A DNA stretch of 64,000 nucleotides from QHXW01 sp963752965 (GCA_963752965.1 CAVWAJ010000013.1:248001-312000), one strand, 5' to 3'. Counted from the stretch's first letter, positions 34,203-43,650 are shown. The notes: a model not told the origin generated them from the sequence alone. A program made the numbers and translations.

Positions 34203-35119
34203 TACGCCTCCACTTCCATCTTCGCCGGCGCCGCCTTGCTGCTTTGCCATTTCACCAGCCCGACTCCGGCGAAGATCACGGCCATCGCGGCGGCCTCCCG
34301 CAGGCCGAACGCCTCGCGGTAAAACAGCCAGCCAAGAATTACCGCCACCACGGAATTGACATAAGAATAAACCGAGACCACCGCCACCGGCAGCCGGTGG
34401 AGCGCATAGGCGTATGCGCTGTACCCGACGATGGACCCGAAAATCACCAGGTAAAACAACGCCGTAATACCACGCGCGCTCCATTGGATGTGATGGCTGC
34501 TCGCGACCAGCGCAAACGGTAGAGCGGCGAGCCCGGCAGCCACCTGCTGGACTGCGCCCACCACGATGGGGTGCGCGGCCACGTTTCGTTGCCGCTGGTA
34601 AATCGACCCAAAGCACCAGGCAACCGTCCCGACTTGCAGGATCAAGAACCCTTCGAGGGCTGTACGGCTGAATTCGCCGGATCCCAGCCCCCCGGACACA
34701 AGCAGAGCCACGCCTGCACAGCCGACGATCATGCCGAAGACCGTCGGTGGATGCAGCCGCTCACCGCGCGGCATCAACGCTTCGATCCCTACCAGCCAGA
34801 AGGGTGACAGCGTCGTGATCAGACCCGCCAGTCCGCTGGCCACGCGCAGCTCCGCGAACGTGAGGCAGCCGTTGCCGATGGTCAGAATCAAAACGCCGCT
34901 TAAGGCGGCATGCCAGAGTTCTCGTCCCCGCGGCAACTGCGCACCCCGCGCCCATGCTGCCGTCAGGAGGAGGGATCCGGAAATCAGGAACCTTGCGGCA
35001 ATCAGCACCAACGGTGGAAAGGATTCCAGGCTCATGCGAATCCCGAGGTACGTTGTTCCCCAAAAGAAGCACACAGCGGCCAGTGCCAAATACGCCCGGA
35101 ATGCAAGGGGAATATGCAA
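34202..35119 (-). CDS. EamA/DMT-family transporter
   Basis: 305 residues with ten membrane helices in two EamA repeats; FFWGTTYLGIRM and PFWLVGIEALMPRGE are typical of the RhaT/YdcZ-like drug/metabolite exporters. The start is TTG 35119, five bases after TACCCT, again a short-leader arrangement. First gene of the six-gene minus-strand run. Substrate unknown; adjacency to tryptophanase hints at indole or aromatic amino acids. Confidence 0.88.
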   Translation of the reverse strand: MHIPLAFRAYLALAAVCFFWGTTYLGIRMSLESFPPLVLIAARFLISGSLLLTAAWARGAQLPRGRELWHAALSGVLILTIGNGCLTFAELRVASGLAGLITTLSPFWLVGIEALMPRGERLHPPTVFGMIVGCAGVALLVSGGLGSGEFSRTALEGFLILQVGTVAWCFGSIYQRQRNVAAHPIVVGAVQQVAAGLAALPFALVASSHHIQWSARGITALFYLVIFGSIVGYSAYAYALHRLPVAVVSVYSYVNSVVAVILGWLFYREAFGLREAAAMAVIFAGVGLVKWQSSKAAPAKMEVEA

Positions 35120-35146
35120 ATCTCAGGGTAGCATCGCATACTCCGC

Positions 35147-35152
35147 TAGAAT
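35147..35152 (+). promoter_or_regulatory. -10 hexamer of the PfkB-family kinase gene
   Basis: TAGAAT, six bases before TTG 35159, identical in layout to 22883-22897. Confidence 0.5.
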
Positions 35153-35158
35153 GGATTC

Positions 35159-36088
35159 TTGATCGTTACACTTACTCTGAATCCCGCCATCGATCGCACG
35201 GTTACCGTAGACCGGCTGGTGTTCGAAGATCGGGCCTACATTACTTCGAGCCGGGAGTCCGCCGGCGGGCGTGGCATCAACGCTGCCTTTGTGATCCATT
35301 GCTTCGGTGGCAAGACCATGGCCATCGTGCCGGCAGGCGGTGAATCGGGGACGCACTTTGAGGATCTGGTCAAGGCCAGCGGATTTGAGCTCGTGGTTGT
35401 GCCTGTGCGCAGCGGCTTGCGCCACAATCTGATCATCACCGATAAACAGGGTCTGACGATCAAGCTGAACGAGTACGGGGCCGTTCTGGAGAAGCCGGAG
35501 TTGGCGCGGCTCGAGAAGGAGATTCGCGCCAAGCTGGAGAAGGCAAGCTGGCTCATGATCTGCGGCAGCCTGCCTCCGGGAGTGCCCGCGCGTTTCTATG
35601 CGCAACTCATCACGATGGCGCGGAAACGGGGTGTCAAGACGTTGCTCGATGCTGACGGCGATGCGCTCGAGGTTGGCATCGAGGCCAAGCCGACGGTCGT
35701 CAAGCCGAACCAGCCCGAAGCGGAGCGGCTGTTGAAGACGGCGCTGCTCACACGCACCCACTTCCTTCAGGCCGTGGAACGAATCCAGAAGATGGGGGCG
35801 GAATGCGTGATTCTTTCTCTGGGCACGCAAGGCGCAGTGGGTGCATTCGGCCAACAAATGATCGAGGTCATCCCGCCCCGCGTGGACGCGATCGCGCCGA
35901 TCGGCGCCGGCGATGCGCTGGCAGCCGCGTTTGTATGGGCCATGGAGCGGAACGGCGATTTCCGCGATGCTCTCCGCTGGGGGGTCGCGTGCGGAACCGC
36001 TTCAGCCCGCCTTCCGGGTATGCGTTTCGCGAGCCTTGCCGAGACCGAGGAGGTCTATGGGCAAGTGGATGTGCGGCAGGTGGAGTGA
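35159..36088 (+). CDS. PfkB-family sugar-phosphate kinase (1-phosphofructokinase-like)
   Basis: 309 residues starting at TTG 35159. IVTLTLNPAIDRTVTVDRL is the N-terminal signature of 1-phosphofructokinase/tagatose-6-phosphate kinases, ESAGGRGINAAF the substrate-binding GG region, WLMICGSLPPGVP and PIGAGDALAAAFVWAM (with catalytic Asp in GAGD) complete the ribokinase fold. Likely substrate fructose 1-phosphate, fructose 6-phosphate or tagatose 6-phosphate; sequence alone does not decide. Five bases before murJ, so probably cotranscribed. Confidence 0.9.
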   Translation: MIVTLTLNPAIDRTVTVDRLVFEDRAYITSSRESAGGRGINAAFVIHCFGGKTMAIVPAGGESGTHFEDLVKASGFELVVVPVRSGLRHNLIITDKQGLTIKLNEYGAVLEKPELARLEKEIRAKLEKASWLMICGSLPPGVPARFYAQLITMARKRGVKTLLDADGDALEVGIEAKPTVVKPNQPEAERLLKTALLTRTHFLQAVERIQKMGAECVILSLGTQGAVGAFGQQMIEVIPPRVDAIAPIGAGDALAAAFVWAMERNGDFRDALRWGVACGTASARLPGMRFASLAETEEVYGQVDVRQVE

Positions 36089-36093
36089 GGTAA

Positions 36094-37761
36094 ATGCCGC
36101 CGGCCGAGCCCGTCTCCAAGTCCGCGGACTCCAAACACGAAAGTCTGGTGCGATCGGCCGGAGTCGTTTCCGCCGCCGTCTTTCTGAGCCGCATTACGGG
36201 ACTGGTCCGCGAGATCGCGATGGCGCGGTTATTCGGCGCTGGCCAGGTCTATGACGCTTTTCTGCTAGGCTTCCGCATTCCCAATCTGACGCGCGATCTG
36301 TTCGCCGAGGGTGCGCTGTCTTCCGCGTTCGTTCCCATTTTCACGAAGTATCTTTCGACGAAAGGGAAGAAGGAAGCAGCCGAGCTCTCCAACTTGGTGG
36401 CGACGGCGCTTCTGGTGGTCGTAGGCCTGCTGTGCGTGCTCGGTATGATCTTCAGCCCATTCCTGGTCAAGCTGCTCGCGCCAGGCTACGCGGACGTCCC
36501 CGGAAAGTTCGAACTGGCGGTGAAACTCACACGCATCATGTTCCCTTTCCTCCTGTTGGTGGCGTTAGCCGCGCAAGCGATGGGCGTACTCAACGCTTGC
36601 AATCAGTTCGGCGTCCCGGCCACGTCCTCCACTTTTTTCAATATTGGCTCATTGGGATTCGGCCTGGCATTAGGATTCCTCATTGGTCCGCGCATCGGCC
36701 TCAGCGCCATCGAAGGCATGGCGTACGGCGTGGTTTTCGGCGGCGCGTTACAGTTGCTCTGGCAGGTTCCGAGCCTGATTCGAGCTGGTTTTGCATTCCG
36801 GCCACGGGTCAACTTCTCCCATCCCGGCCTGCGCAATATTCTGCAATTGATGGGACCGGCCATCGTGGGGAACGCCTCCGTGCAGGTTAACGTGATGGTG
36901 AATACGAATTTCGCTTCCAGCATCACGGATGCCGCGGGCCACGTAATCAACGGCCCGGTGAGCTGGCTGGGGTACGCATTTCGGTTCATGCAGCTGCCTC
37001 TGGGGCTGTTCGGTGTGGCCATTGCCTCCGCGACCTTGCCTTCGGTGTCGCGCAGCGCCGCCACTGGCAACATGGTAGAGTTTCGGGAAACGCTGACGCG
37101 TTCCTTGGGCATGATCTTCCTGTTGACGATCCCTTCTTCGGTTGGTCTGGCGGTATTAGGCGATAGCATGATCGCCGCGGTGTACCAGGGGGGAAAATTC
37201 CGCGCCTATGATACGCACCAGACCGCCCTGGCACTCTCGTGCTACGCAATCGGCCTAGCTGGCTACGCTGCCACCAAGGTGCTCGCGCCCGCCTTCTACG
37301 CGCTCAATGATGCGCGCACTCCGATGCTGGTGAGCGTAGCCTCCATTCTGGTGAATGTGGCGGCGGCCTCAACTATGGTCAAGCTCGCCGGCTTGGGACA
37401 TGCCGGATTAGCGCTCTCCACGTCGCTGGTCGCGTTGTTTGGTTCGATCGTCCTGTTCGATCTGATTCGCCGCCGCGTCGGCCGGCTGGGTGGCCGTCGG
37501 CTCACTGGGGGCTTTGTCAAGATCCTCGCGTCCTCCGTGTTGATGGGCGCGGCTTGCGCGCTCACGAGCCGCTCGATCCAACACTGGATGGGCGTCTCCC
37601 GCGCGGCACGGGTTGCCGATCTCGCGGTGTCGGTCCCACTAGGCTTGATTGTTTTTCTCGGAGCCGCGAAGTTGTTTCGTTTGCCTGAGCTAGAGGCTGC
37701 CCGGCGTGCGCTGATCGTACCTCTAGCGCGGCGGTTCGGACAAGGCCGTGTTAAAATCTGA
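36094..37761 (+). CDS. murJ: lipid II flippase MurJ
   Basis: Moves lipid II across the inner membrane for peptidoglycan synthesis. 555 residues, about 14 membrane helices. SAAVFLSRITGLVREIAMARLFGAG is the family opening and AYDAFLLGFRIPN-like text (VYDAFLLGFRIPNLTRDLFA) with EGALSSAFVPIF follows; Arg residues lining the cavity are present. An N-terminal tail of about 20 polar residues precedes helix 1. Located between a sugar kinase and a zinc-ribbon protein, far from the dcw cluster. Confidence 0.96.
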   Translation: MPPAEPVSKSADSKHESLVRSAGVVSAAVFLSRITGLVREIAMARLFGAGQVYDAFLLGFRIPNLTRDLFAEGALSSAFVPIFTKYLSTKGKKEAAELSNLVATALLVVVGLLCVLGMIFSPFLVKLLAPGYADVPGKFELAVKLTRIMFPFLLLVALAAQAMGVLNACNQFGVPATSSTFFNIGSLGFGLALGFLIGPRIGLSAIEGMAYGVVFGGALQLLWQVPSLIRAGFAFRPRVNFSHPGLRNILQLMGPAIVGNASVQVNVMVNTNFASSITDAAGHVINGPVSWLGYAFRFMQLPLGLFGVAIASATLPSVSRSAATGNMVEFRETLTRSLGMIFLLTIPSSVGLAVLGDSMIAAVYQGGKFRAYDTHQTALALSCYAIGLAGYAATKVLAPAFYALNDARTPMLVSVASILVNVAAASTMVKLAGLGHAGLALSTSLVALFGSIVLFDLIRRRVGRLGGRRLTGGFVKILASSVLMGAACALTSRSIQHWMGVSRAARVADLAVSVPLGLIVFLGAAKLFRLPELEAARRALIVPLARRFGQGRVKI

Positions 37762-37768
37762 GCATAGA

Positions 37769-38524
37769 ATGTTGCCAGACCTTAAGTTGGCGATCCGGTT
37801 GCAGGATCTTGACAGCCGGACCGCTGAGCTGACCAGAGAGATTTCGGCTCTTCCCAAACACACCGCGGAAATCGAGAAAAAGTTGGAAGCGCATGAGCGC
37901 AGAGTGGGGGCGGATCGTGCGGCCGTTGCGGCCAATCAGAAGGACCGCAAGCGCTTCGAAACTGAAATCCAGACCCAGCAGCAGAAAATCTCGAAGCTCA
38001 AAGATCAGATGCTCGAGGCCAAGACCAACGATCAATACCGCGCCTTTCAGCATGAGATCGAGTATTGCGAAACGGAAATTCGCCGCTCCGAAGACGGTAT
38101 TATCGAGTTGATGAGCGCCTCCGAACCGCTCGAGCGTGCCGTCAAGGCCGCCGAAGCCGCCTTGAAACAGGAGAAGGCGCAAGTGGAGGCGGAGAAACAG
38201 CAGGCGCGGGAGCGAACGGCACGGGATCAGCGGGAGTTGGATGAACTGCAAGCCGAACGCCGCAAAATCTCGGGCCAGATGACGCCCAAAGTGCTGGCCT
38301 CTTACGAGAGGGTGCGCAAGTCACGGCGCGGCATCGCCATCGCGGAAGCTCTTGATGGACGCTGTTCGCAGTGCCACATGGCGCTGCGGTTGCAGTTTTT
38401 CCAGGATCTGAAGCGCGGCGAGGAAGTGATGCAATGTGAAAGTTGCAGCCGCATTCTGTATTACAATCCCCCCGAGAGTTTCGACAATCTTACCGGCGAA
38501 GCCGCACCCGCAACCCAGGGTTAG
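37769..38524 (+). CDS. coiled-coil protein with C4 zinc ribbon (DUF164/CdsZ-like)
   Basis: 251 residues. Residues 5-185 are an almost unbroken charged coiled coil (two antiparallel helices), followed by a C4 zinc ribbon: CSQCHMAL ... CESCSRILYY. Proteins of this family have been linked to tRNA or ribosome hibernation in some bacteria, but the role here is not certain. ATG 37769 follows TAAAAT by 11 bases; the frame begins 21 bases earlier inside the murJ end. Confidence 0.88.
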   Translation: MLPDLKLAIRLQDLDSRTAELTREISALPKHTAEIEKKLEAHERRVGADRAAVAANQKDRKRFETEIQTQQQKISKLKDQMLEAKTNDQYRAFQHEIEYCETEIRRSEDGIIELMSASEPLERAVKAAEAALKQEKAQVEAEKQQARERTARDQRELDELQAERRKISGQMTPKVLASYERVRKSRRGIAIAEALDGRCSQCHMALRLQFFQDLKRGEEVMQCESCSRILYYNPPESFDNLTGEAAPATQG

Positions 38525-38528
38525 ACGT

Positions 38529-39704
38529 CTACGTCACCTTCCCATCGGCGCTCAAGTAAACTTGCCTGTGCTGATGAAACGCGAGGTTCGCCAGATGCGG
38601 TCCGGCCACGGCATTGGCGCCCACCTCAACCGGTGCGTTAGGCTCCTGGCGCGATCTCACGCAGTCCAGAAAATTCTGAATGTGTGATTCGATGGGAACC
38701 GGTGCATCCAGCTTCTGCGCGGGTTCCCGATTTTCCTTCCAGGGCTCATTCCAGATGCGGAACCCAGCCTCGTCGATAATCATCGTGCCTTTGTCGCCCT
38801 GGAACTGGATAGACCAGCCATTCTCGTACGAATTAGAGTAATTCAGCGTCCAGGTAGCCATGAAGTCCGGATACTCGAAAACCGCGCAGAATACGTCGGG
38901 AGTCTCCGAGCCGGTCATTTTCGCCACCTGCCCGTAAGAAATGGCCGAACGCGGCGGGGCGGAATTTGTGAACCACTGCACAACATCCATCAAGTGTGTG
39001 CCTTGGTCCGTCATGTTGCCGCCCGAGTAGTCCCAGAAATAACGCCAGTAGCGGAAACGCATGGGCTGCATCTCATGATCCCTCGCCGATCCCAGGAAGC
39101 GCTGCCAGTCGAGTTTTCCGGGCAGCGGCGAATTGTCCAATTCCTTGGCGATATTCCAGTTCCACTGCGGCTTGACCAGCGAAATCTTACCCAAAATCCC
39201 GCTGTCCACGAGTTGCTTGCCCTTGATGATCAGCTCCGCGCTGCGCCGCTGCATCCCCACTTGCACAATCTGCTTTGTGCGGCGTACTGCCTGCACAATC
39301 CGCGCGCTTTCTTCGAGGGAATGCGACATCGGCTTTTCGAGATACATGTCCTTCTTGGCGTCCAGCGCCGCCTGCAAGCACGGATAGTGCTGGTGATCCG
39401 GTGTGGCGATCACAACGGCGTCGATGCCGCTTTGGCGCAGCAACTCATGGTAATCGGCGTAGCGCTTGGCGTCCGGTGCGTTGGCGAGCGCTTCTTCCAG
39501 ATTGGGCTCATAGACATCGCAGACAGCCACGCATTTGGCGCCCAGCTTCTGAAAATTCTTGCTGAGAAAGCGGCCGCGCCCGCCAGTGCCGATTACGCCG
39601 TACGCCAATTTGTCGTTTGCGCCCCATGCCGAGCGCGGCACGACCATCGGTGCAGCCGCCAGCGCCAATGACTGTGTGATGAACTTGCGGCGATCCTGTT
39701 CCAC
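38529..39704 (-). CDS. Gfo/Idh/MocA-family oxidoreductase, exported
   Basis: 391 residues. An N-terminal twin-arginine-like leader (DRRKFITQSLALAAAPMVV) precedes a Rossmann fold (YGVIGTGGRGRFL) with the EKPMS motif (catalytic Lys) and a C-terminal dehydrogenase domain containing GGNMTDQGTHLMDVVQW. NAD(P)-dependent sugar or inositol oxidation in the periplasm is the family role, frequent in Acidobacteriota. GTG 39704 is supported by AAAGGAG seven bases upstream. Convergent with the zinc-ribbon gene, with only four bases between the two stops. Confidence 0.92.
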   Translation of the reverse strand: MEQDRRKFITQSLALAAAPMVVPRSAWGANDKLAYGVIGTGGRGRFLSKNFQKLGAKCVAVCDVYEPNLEEALANAPDAKRYADYHELLRQSGIDAVVIATPDHQHYPCLQAALDAKKDMYLEKPMSHSLEESARIVQAVRRTKQIVQVGMQRRSAELIIKGKQLVDSGILGKISLVKPQWNWNIAKELDNSPLPGKLDWQRFLGSARDHEMQPMRFRYWRYFWDYSGGNMTDQGTHLMDVVQWFTNSAPPRSAISYGQVAKMTGSETPDVFCAVFEYPDFMATWTLNYSNSYENGWSIQFQGDKGTMIIDEAGFRIWNEPWKENREPAQKLDAPVPIESHIQNFLDCVRSRQEPNAPVEVGANAVAGPHLANLAFHQHRQVYLSADGKVT

Positions 39705-39774
39705 GATACGGCTCCTTTCTTTGCGCTCTACTATAACGCAAAGATGCCGTGCTGATGCGAGTCCTGGCAGCCGC

Positions 39775-40683
39775 TTAGTTGGTGTGCGGCGGCGCGCCTG
39801 GGCTTGGTGCGCTGCTCGAGAAGAACTGGTCGTTTTCCGGCTTGATGTTCAAGCTCTTGGTGGTGGATTCGAGCCAGTCCTTCATCTTGACGTTCTTTAG
39901 CTCCGCAAAAATCTGGTTGCGAACCTCGGCGAACGGCTTCATGGAAACCGATTCACCCCGGAATATATAGAATCCATTGGGCTGCCGCACCGGATCGCTG
40001 AGCTCGCCGGGTTTCAAAGCCAACGCTACCGACCGGATCGCTTCCGGCAGATTATCGTTCCGTGAAACTGTCAAGTCGCCGTCTTTGGCCTTCGTAGTCG
40101 CGTCTTCCGAGTTTTCTTTCACCAGCTTTACGAAGTCAGCGCCGGCCTTGAGCTCCTTGAGCAACTGCTCCGCCTTCGCCCTCGCCTCCTGCTCATTCAA
40201 AGGTTTTTTGCCATCCGCGCCGGCGCTTTGGGAATTGCTGAATGGAATGTAGATGAGTTTCAGATTGATCTGTTCGAAGCGGCTCTTGTTCTGGTCGTAA
40301 AAGTTTTGCGCCTCCTCTGGAGCGACCGTAAACCCATTCACGACCTTGTTAATCTCCGCATTCATGAGAATGTTCATGCGCAAGGTCTCCAGTTGCTCTT
40401 TATAGGGGCTTGTTTCCACTAGCTTTTCCTGTTCCGCCATCTCGCTCAGCCGCCGCATCAGCAGGTACTTCTCCACCAGCTCTTTGCGGTTCCGCAACGC
40501 GCCTTGTTGCTGTTGTGGAGGCAGAATGCTCATGAACCTTTGAACCTCGCCGTAGGTGAGCTTCTTGCCGTCCCCGTACTCTGCGATCACTGTGTCCGGC
40601 GAGAGCTTCGGCGCAGGAGCCGGCGGCGTTTGCGCCGCACCGGTAACCACAAACAGGGTGAACACACTGACGAACGACTTCAT
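39775..40683 (-). CDS. periplasmic parvulin-type PPIase (SurA/PrsA-like)
   Basis: 302 residues with signal peptide (MKSFVSVFTLFVVTGAAQ), a SurA-type N-terminal helical region (LTYGEVQRFMSILPPQQQQG) and a PpiC rotamase domain from about 135 to 240 (DFVKLVKENSEDATTKAKDG, then GELSDPVRQPNGFYIFR). It would fold or escort outer membrane proteins. ATG 40683 is preferred; a longer frame start at 40752 would bury the signal peptide. Divergent from the FAD oxidoreductase gene. Confidence 0.9.
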   Translation of the reverse strand: MKSFVSVFTLFVVTGAAQTPPAPAPKLSPDTVIAEYGDGKKLTYGEVQRFMSILPPQQQQGALRNRKELVEKYLLMRRLSEMAEQEKLVETSPYKEQLETLRMNILMNAEINKVVNGFTVAPEEAQNFYDQNKSRFEQINLKLIYIPFSNSQSAGADGKKPLNEQEARAKAEQLLKELKAGADFVKLVKENSEDATTKAKDGDLTVSRNDNLPEAIRSVALALKPGELSDPVRQPNGFYIFRGESVSMKPFAEVRNQIFAELKNVKMKDWLESTTKSLNIKPENDQFFSSSAPSPGAPPHTN

Positions 40684-40751
40684 GCTGGAAAAGCCTCTGG
40701 AATTGAGATAACTTCGTTCAAGTTTATCACGCGGATTCTGGAGGCAGCGCA

Positions 40752-42431
40752 ATGTTCAGCCGCAGGCAGTTCTTGCACCGCACGGGTGGCCTTCTCGTTG
40801 TGCCGGCCCTGGCTTTCGCGCGCGAGTTGTGCTGCGACGTCGCGGTGATTGGGGCGGGCGTAGGAGGATGCGCGGCTGCGCTGGCCGCCGCCCGCAATGG
40901 CATGCAAGTAATCCTGAGCGATGAGACCGACTGGCCGGGCGGGCAGCTCACCGCGCAAGCCGTTCCGCCCGACGAGCACGCCTGGATCGAGTCGTTCGGC
41001 GCCACGCGTCGCTACCGCCTATATCGCGAACGCGTGCGAGATTATTATCGCCGCAACTATCCCCTCACTGAAGCAGCGCGTCGTCGTCCGGATCTAAACC
41101 CGGGTAACGGCAGCGTCTCACGCTTGACTCACGAGCCGCGCGTCTCGCTCGCGGTGCTCGAAGAGATGCTGGCTCCCTTCACCAGCGCTGGCCAGGTGAC
41201 GGTTCTTCTGCGGCACAAGCCTGTCGCCGCGGATATCGCGGGCGATTCCGTGCGCTCCGTTATTCTGCGCGATCTCGAAACCGGCCGTGACCGCACCATT
41301 TCCGCTCCCTATTTCTTGGACGCCACCGAGCAGGGGGATCTGCTGCCCCTCGCTCGTGTCGAGTACATCACCGGCGCGGAATCCTCACAAGAAACCGGCG
41401 AGCCGCACGCGCCACCAGAAGCGCGGCCGCGTGACATTCAGTCGTTCACTTACTGCTTCGCCATGGATTACCTTCCCGGCGAGGACCACACCGTCAACAA
41501 GCCCGCCGAGTATGGGTTCTGGCGTGACTACGTCCCCGCCCTGAGACCACTGTGGCCCGGAAAGCTCCTGAGTTGGACCATCGCTGATCCGGTCGAGGTC
41601 AAACCGCATACGTTCCCGTTCGATCCCGAATCTGCGGAGCATCACACTGACGGCGGTCTGTGGGTCTATCGCCGTATCGCCGACCGCGCGAATTTTATGC
41701 CCGGTGCCTACGCGAGCGACATTTGCCTGGTCAACTGGCCCCAGAACGATTACTGGCTTGGCAACATCTGTGATGTCGGCGAGGAGGAAGCCTCGCGCCA
41801 CCGCGCACGCGCCAAGCAGCTCAGCCTGTCGCTGCTCTACTGGATGCAAACCGAAGCGCCGCGCGCTGATGGCGGTCTTGGTTGGCGTGGTTTGCGTCTT
41901 CGGCCGGACATCACCGGCACGGAGGATGGCCTCGCCAAGTACCCCTACATTCGCGAGTCTCGCCGCATCCGCGCTGAGTTCACAGTTGTTGAACAACACG
42001 TTGGGACCGATGCGCGTGGCAAGCTCATTGCTCGCGCTTCCGGTGAGCTCACGGCCGAACACTTCCCGGACTCCGTCGGAGTCGGCAGCTACCGCATCGA
42101 TCTCCATCCTTCGACTGGCGGGGACAACTACATTGACATCAGCAGTCTGCCCTTCGAAATCCCCATGGGCGCGCTGATCCCGCGGAGAGTGGAAAATCTA
42201 CTGGCCGCCGCGAAGGACCTCGGCGTCACGCATATCACCAACGGTTGTTACCGCCTGCACCCGGTCGAATGGAACGTCGGTGAATCGGCGGGACTCCTGG
42301 CCACGCGGGCGGTGCAACTCAAAACACCGCCCCGGCACCTCCGTAACAACGAGAAGTTACTCTGTGAGTTTCAAGATTGGATTCAAGCGCAGGGTGTTGA
42401 AATCGCCTGGCCCAAGCTTACGCCGCGGTAA
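40752..42431 (+). CDS. exported FAD-dependent oxidoreductase
   Basis: 559 residues with a twin-arginine leader (SRRQFLHRTGGLLVVPALAF), then the FAD Rossmann motif DVAVIGAGVGGCAAALAAARNG and the conserved downstream segments of the FAD_oxidored family (DETDWPGGQLTAQ, DATEQGDLLPLA, GALIPRRVENLLAAAKDLGV, HPVEWNVGESAGLLA). Members are common in Planctomycetota, Verrucomicrobiota and Acidobacteriota and are predicted to oxidise sugars or similar. GGAGG lies eight bases before the ATG. Confidence 0.9.
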   Translation: MFSRRQFLHRTGGLLVVPALAFARELCCDVAVIGAGVGGCAAALAAARNGMQVILSDETDWPGGQLTAQAVPPDEHAWIESFGATRRYRLYRERVRDYYRRNYPLTEAARRRPDLNPGNGSVSRLTHEPRVSLAVLEEMLAPFTSAGQVTVLLRHKPVAADIAGDSVRSVILRDLETGRDRTISAPYFLDATEQGDLLPLARVEYITGAESSQETGEPHAPPEARPRDIQSFTYCFAMDYLPGEDHTVNKPAEYGFWRDYVPALRPLWPGKLLSWTIADPVEVKPHTFPFDPESAEHHTDGGLWVYRRIADRANFMPGAYASDICLVNWPQNDYWLGNICDVGEEEASRHRARAKQLSLSLLYWMQTEAPRADGGLGWRGLRLRPDITGTEDGLAKYPYIRESRRIRAEFTVVEQHVGTDARGKLIARASGELTAEHFPDSVGVGSYRIDLHPSTGGDNYIDISSLPFEIPMGALIPRRVENLLAAAKDLGVTHITNGCYRLHPVEWNVGESAGLLATRAVQLKTPPRHLRNNEKLLCEFQDWIQAQGVEIAWPKLTPR

Positions 42432-42450
42432 GCTTTCTTATTGAACGCTC

Positions 42451-42481
42451 ACCCTCGCGCGGAGCCGCAGCAGTTTATAAT
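42451..42481 (+). promoter_or_regulatory. sigma70-like promoter of the esterase gene
   Basis: TTGAAC (42451-42456) and TATAAT (42476-42481) with a long 19-base spacer, 29 bases before ATG 42511. Confidence 0.5.
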
Positions 42482-42510
42482 TGTCTCCACCGCCAATAGA
42501 AAAAAACATT

Positions 42511-43650
42511 ATGACTCGAAGACAACTGGGCAAGCTCGCGGCCGGCGCCGCTCTACTGCAAAAGTCCCCCGCCGCCACAACTCAATACGCCGGCGCGCTT
42601 GACGGGACGGAATCCAAGATCGATCCAGTGTCTTTCGATCCAGTCGAGTTTACGCATAAGTTGTACGAATCGGCACCACTCAAAATGACCTTTCACGCGC
42701 AAGACCGCCGCCAGGCGGAAGCGTGGCAAAAGCAGTTGCGCGCCAAGGTCAACGAGTTGGCCGGCGGATTCCCGCCAAGTCACGGTGCGCTCAATCCAGA
42801 GACGCTTGATGTGCGTGAGTTCGATGGCTATCGCCGGGAGAAGTTCGTCTTTGAGAGCCGGCCGGGTAACATGGTGCTCGGCTATCTGCTCCTGCCGTCG
42901 AGCGCGAAGCCGCCCTATCGCCCCGTAATCTGCGTGCCCGGCCACGGACGAGGCGTAGATGATATTGTCGGCATCGATGACACGGGCCGCGATCGCACCA
43001 CGAAAGATGGCTATCAGCATGATTTTGCCATTCAAGCCGTCGAGCACGGCCTGGCCGCCGTCGCGATCGAGCCTATGGCCTTCGGTTGCCGGCGTGGCAC
43101 GCAGGCCAAGAAGGAAGGCCTTGGCCACACTTCCTGCCAGCCCGTTGCCGGCGCGGCTCTGCTGCTGGGCCAGACCATGATCGGCTGGCGCGTGTTCGAC
43201 GTCATGCGCACCATCGACTGGATCGAAACCCGCAAGGAACTCGATGCTTCGCGCATCGGTTGCATGGGAATCTCCGGCGGCGGTACCTGTACAATGTTCT
43301 CGGCGGCTCTCGATCCCCGCATCAAAGCCGCCATGATCAGCGGCTACTTGAACACCTTCCGCGACAGCATCTTCAGCCTTTCGCACTGCATCGACAACTA
43401 CGTACCCGGCATCTTAAACTGGGCCGAGATGTACGATATCGCCGGTCTCATTGCTCCGCGCCCGCTGTTCGCCGAGTCGGGGACAAAGGACGACATTTTC
43501 CCCATCGAGGCCAGCCGCGCCAGTTTCGCGCGCGTCAAGAAGGTTTATGAAACACTGGGCGCCGCCGAAAACTGCCAGCACGAAGTCTTCGAGGGCGAGC
43601 ACAGTTTTCATGGCGTCAAAGGCCTTCCATTTCTGGCCGCGCACCTTTAA
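42511..43650 (+). CDS. exported alpha/beta hydrolase, acetyl-xylan esterase-like
   Basis: 379 residues with a twin-arginine-like leader (MTRRQLGKLAAGAALLQ). The hydrolase core has the nucleophile elbow GISGGG, an acid in GTKDDIFP and a catalytic His in EGEHSFHG; RPVICVPGHGRGVDDIVG contains the oxyanion loop. The family of these long-loop hydrolases includes polysaccharide deacetylases and plant-derived-ester esterases. Starts a three-gene run with the RidA-like and macrodomain genes, eight bases from the next. Confidence 0.88.
   Translation: MTRRQLGKLAAGAALLQKSPAATTQYAGALDGTESKIDPVSFDPVEFTHKLYESAPLKMTFHAQDRRQAEAWQKQLRAKVNELAGGFPPSHGALNPETLDVREFDGYRREKFVFESRPGNMVLGYLLLPSSAKPPYRPVICVPGHGRGVDDIVGIDDTGRDRTTKDGYQHDFAIQAVEHGLAAVAIEPMAFGCRRGTQAKKEGLGHTSCQPVAGAALLLGQTMIGWRVFDVMRTIDWIETRKELDASRIGCMGISGGGTCTMFSAALDPRIKAAMISGYLNTFRDSIFSLSHCIDNYVPGILNWAEMYDIAGLIAPRPLFAESGTKDDIFPIEASRASFARVKKVYETLGAAENCQHEVFEGEHSFHGVKGLPFLAAHL

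Noticed and set aside
34203..34616. In-frame upstream extension of tnaA
   Set aside because: The extension lies inside eamA in another frame, has no tryptophanase similarity, and GTG 34202 has GGAGG and a stop/start overlap.
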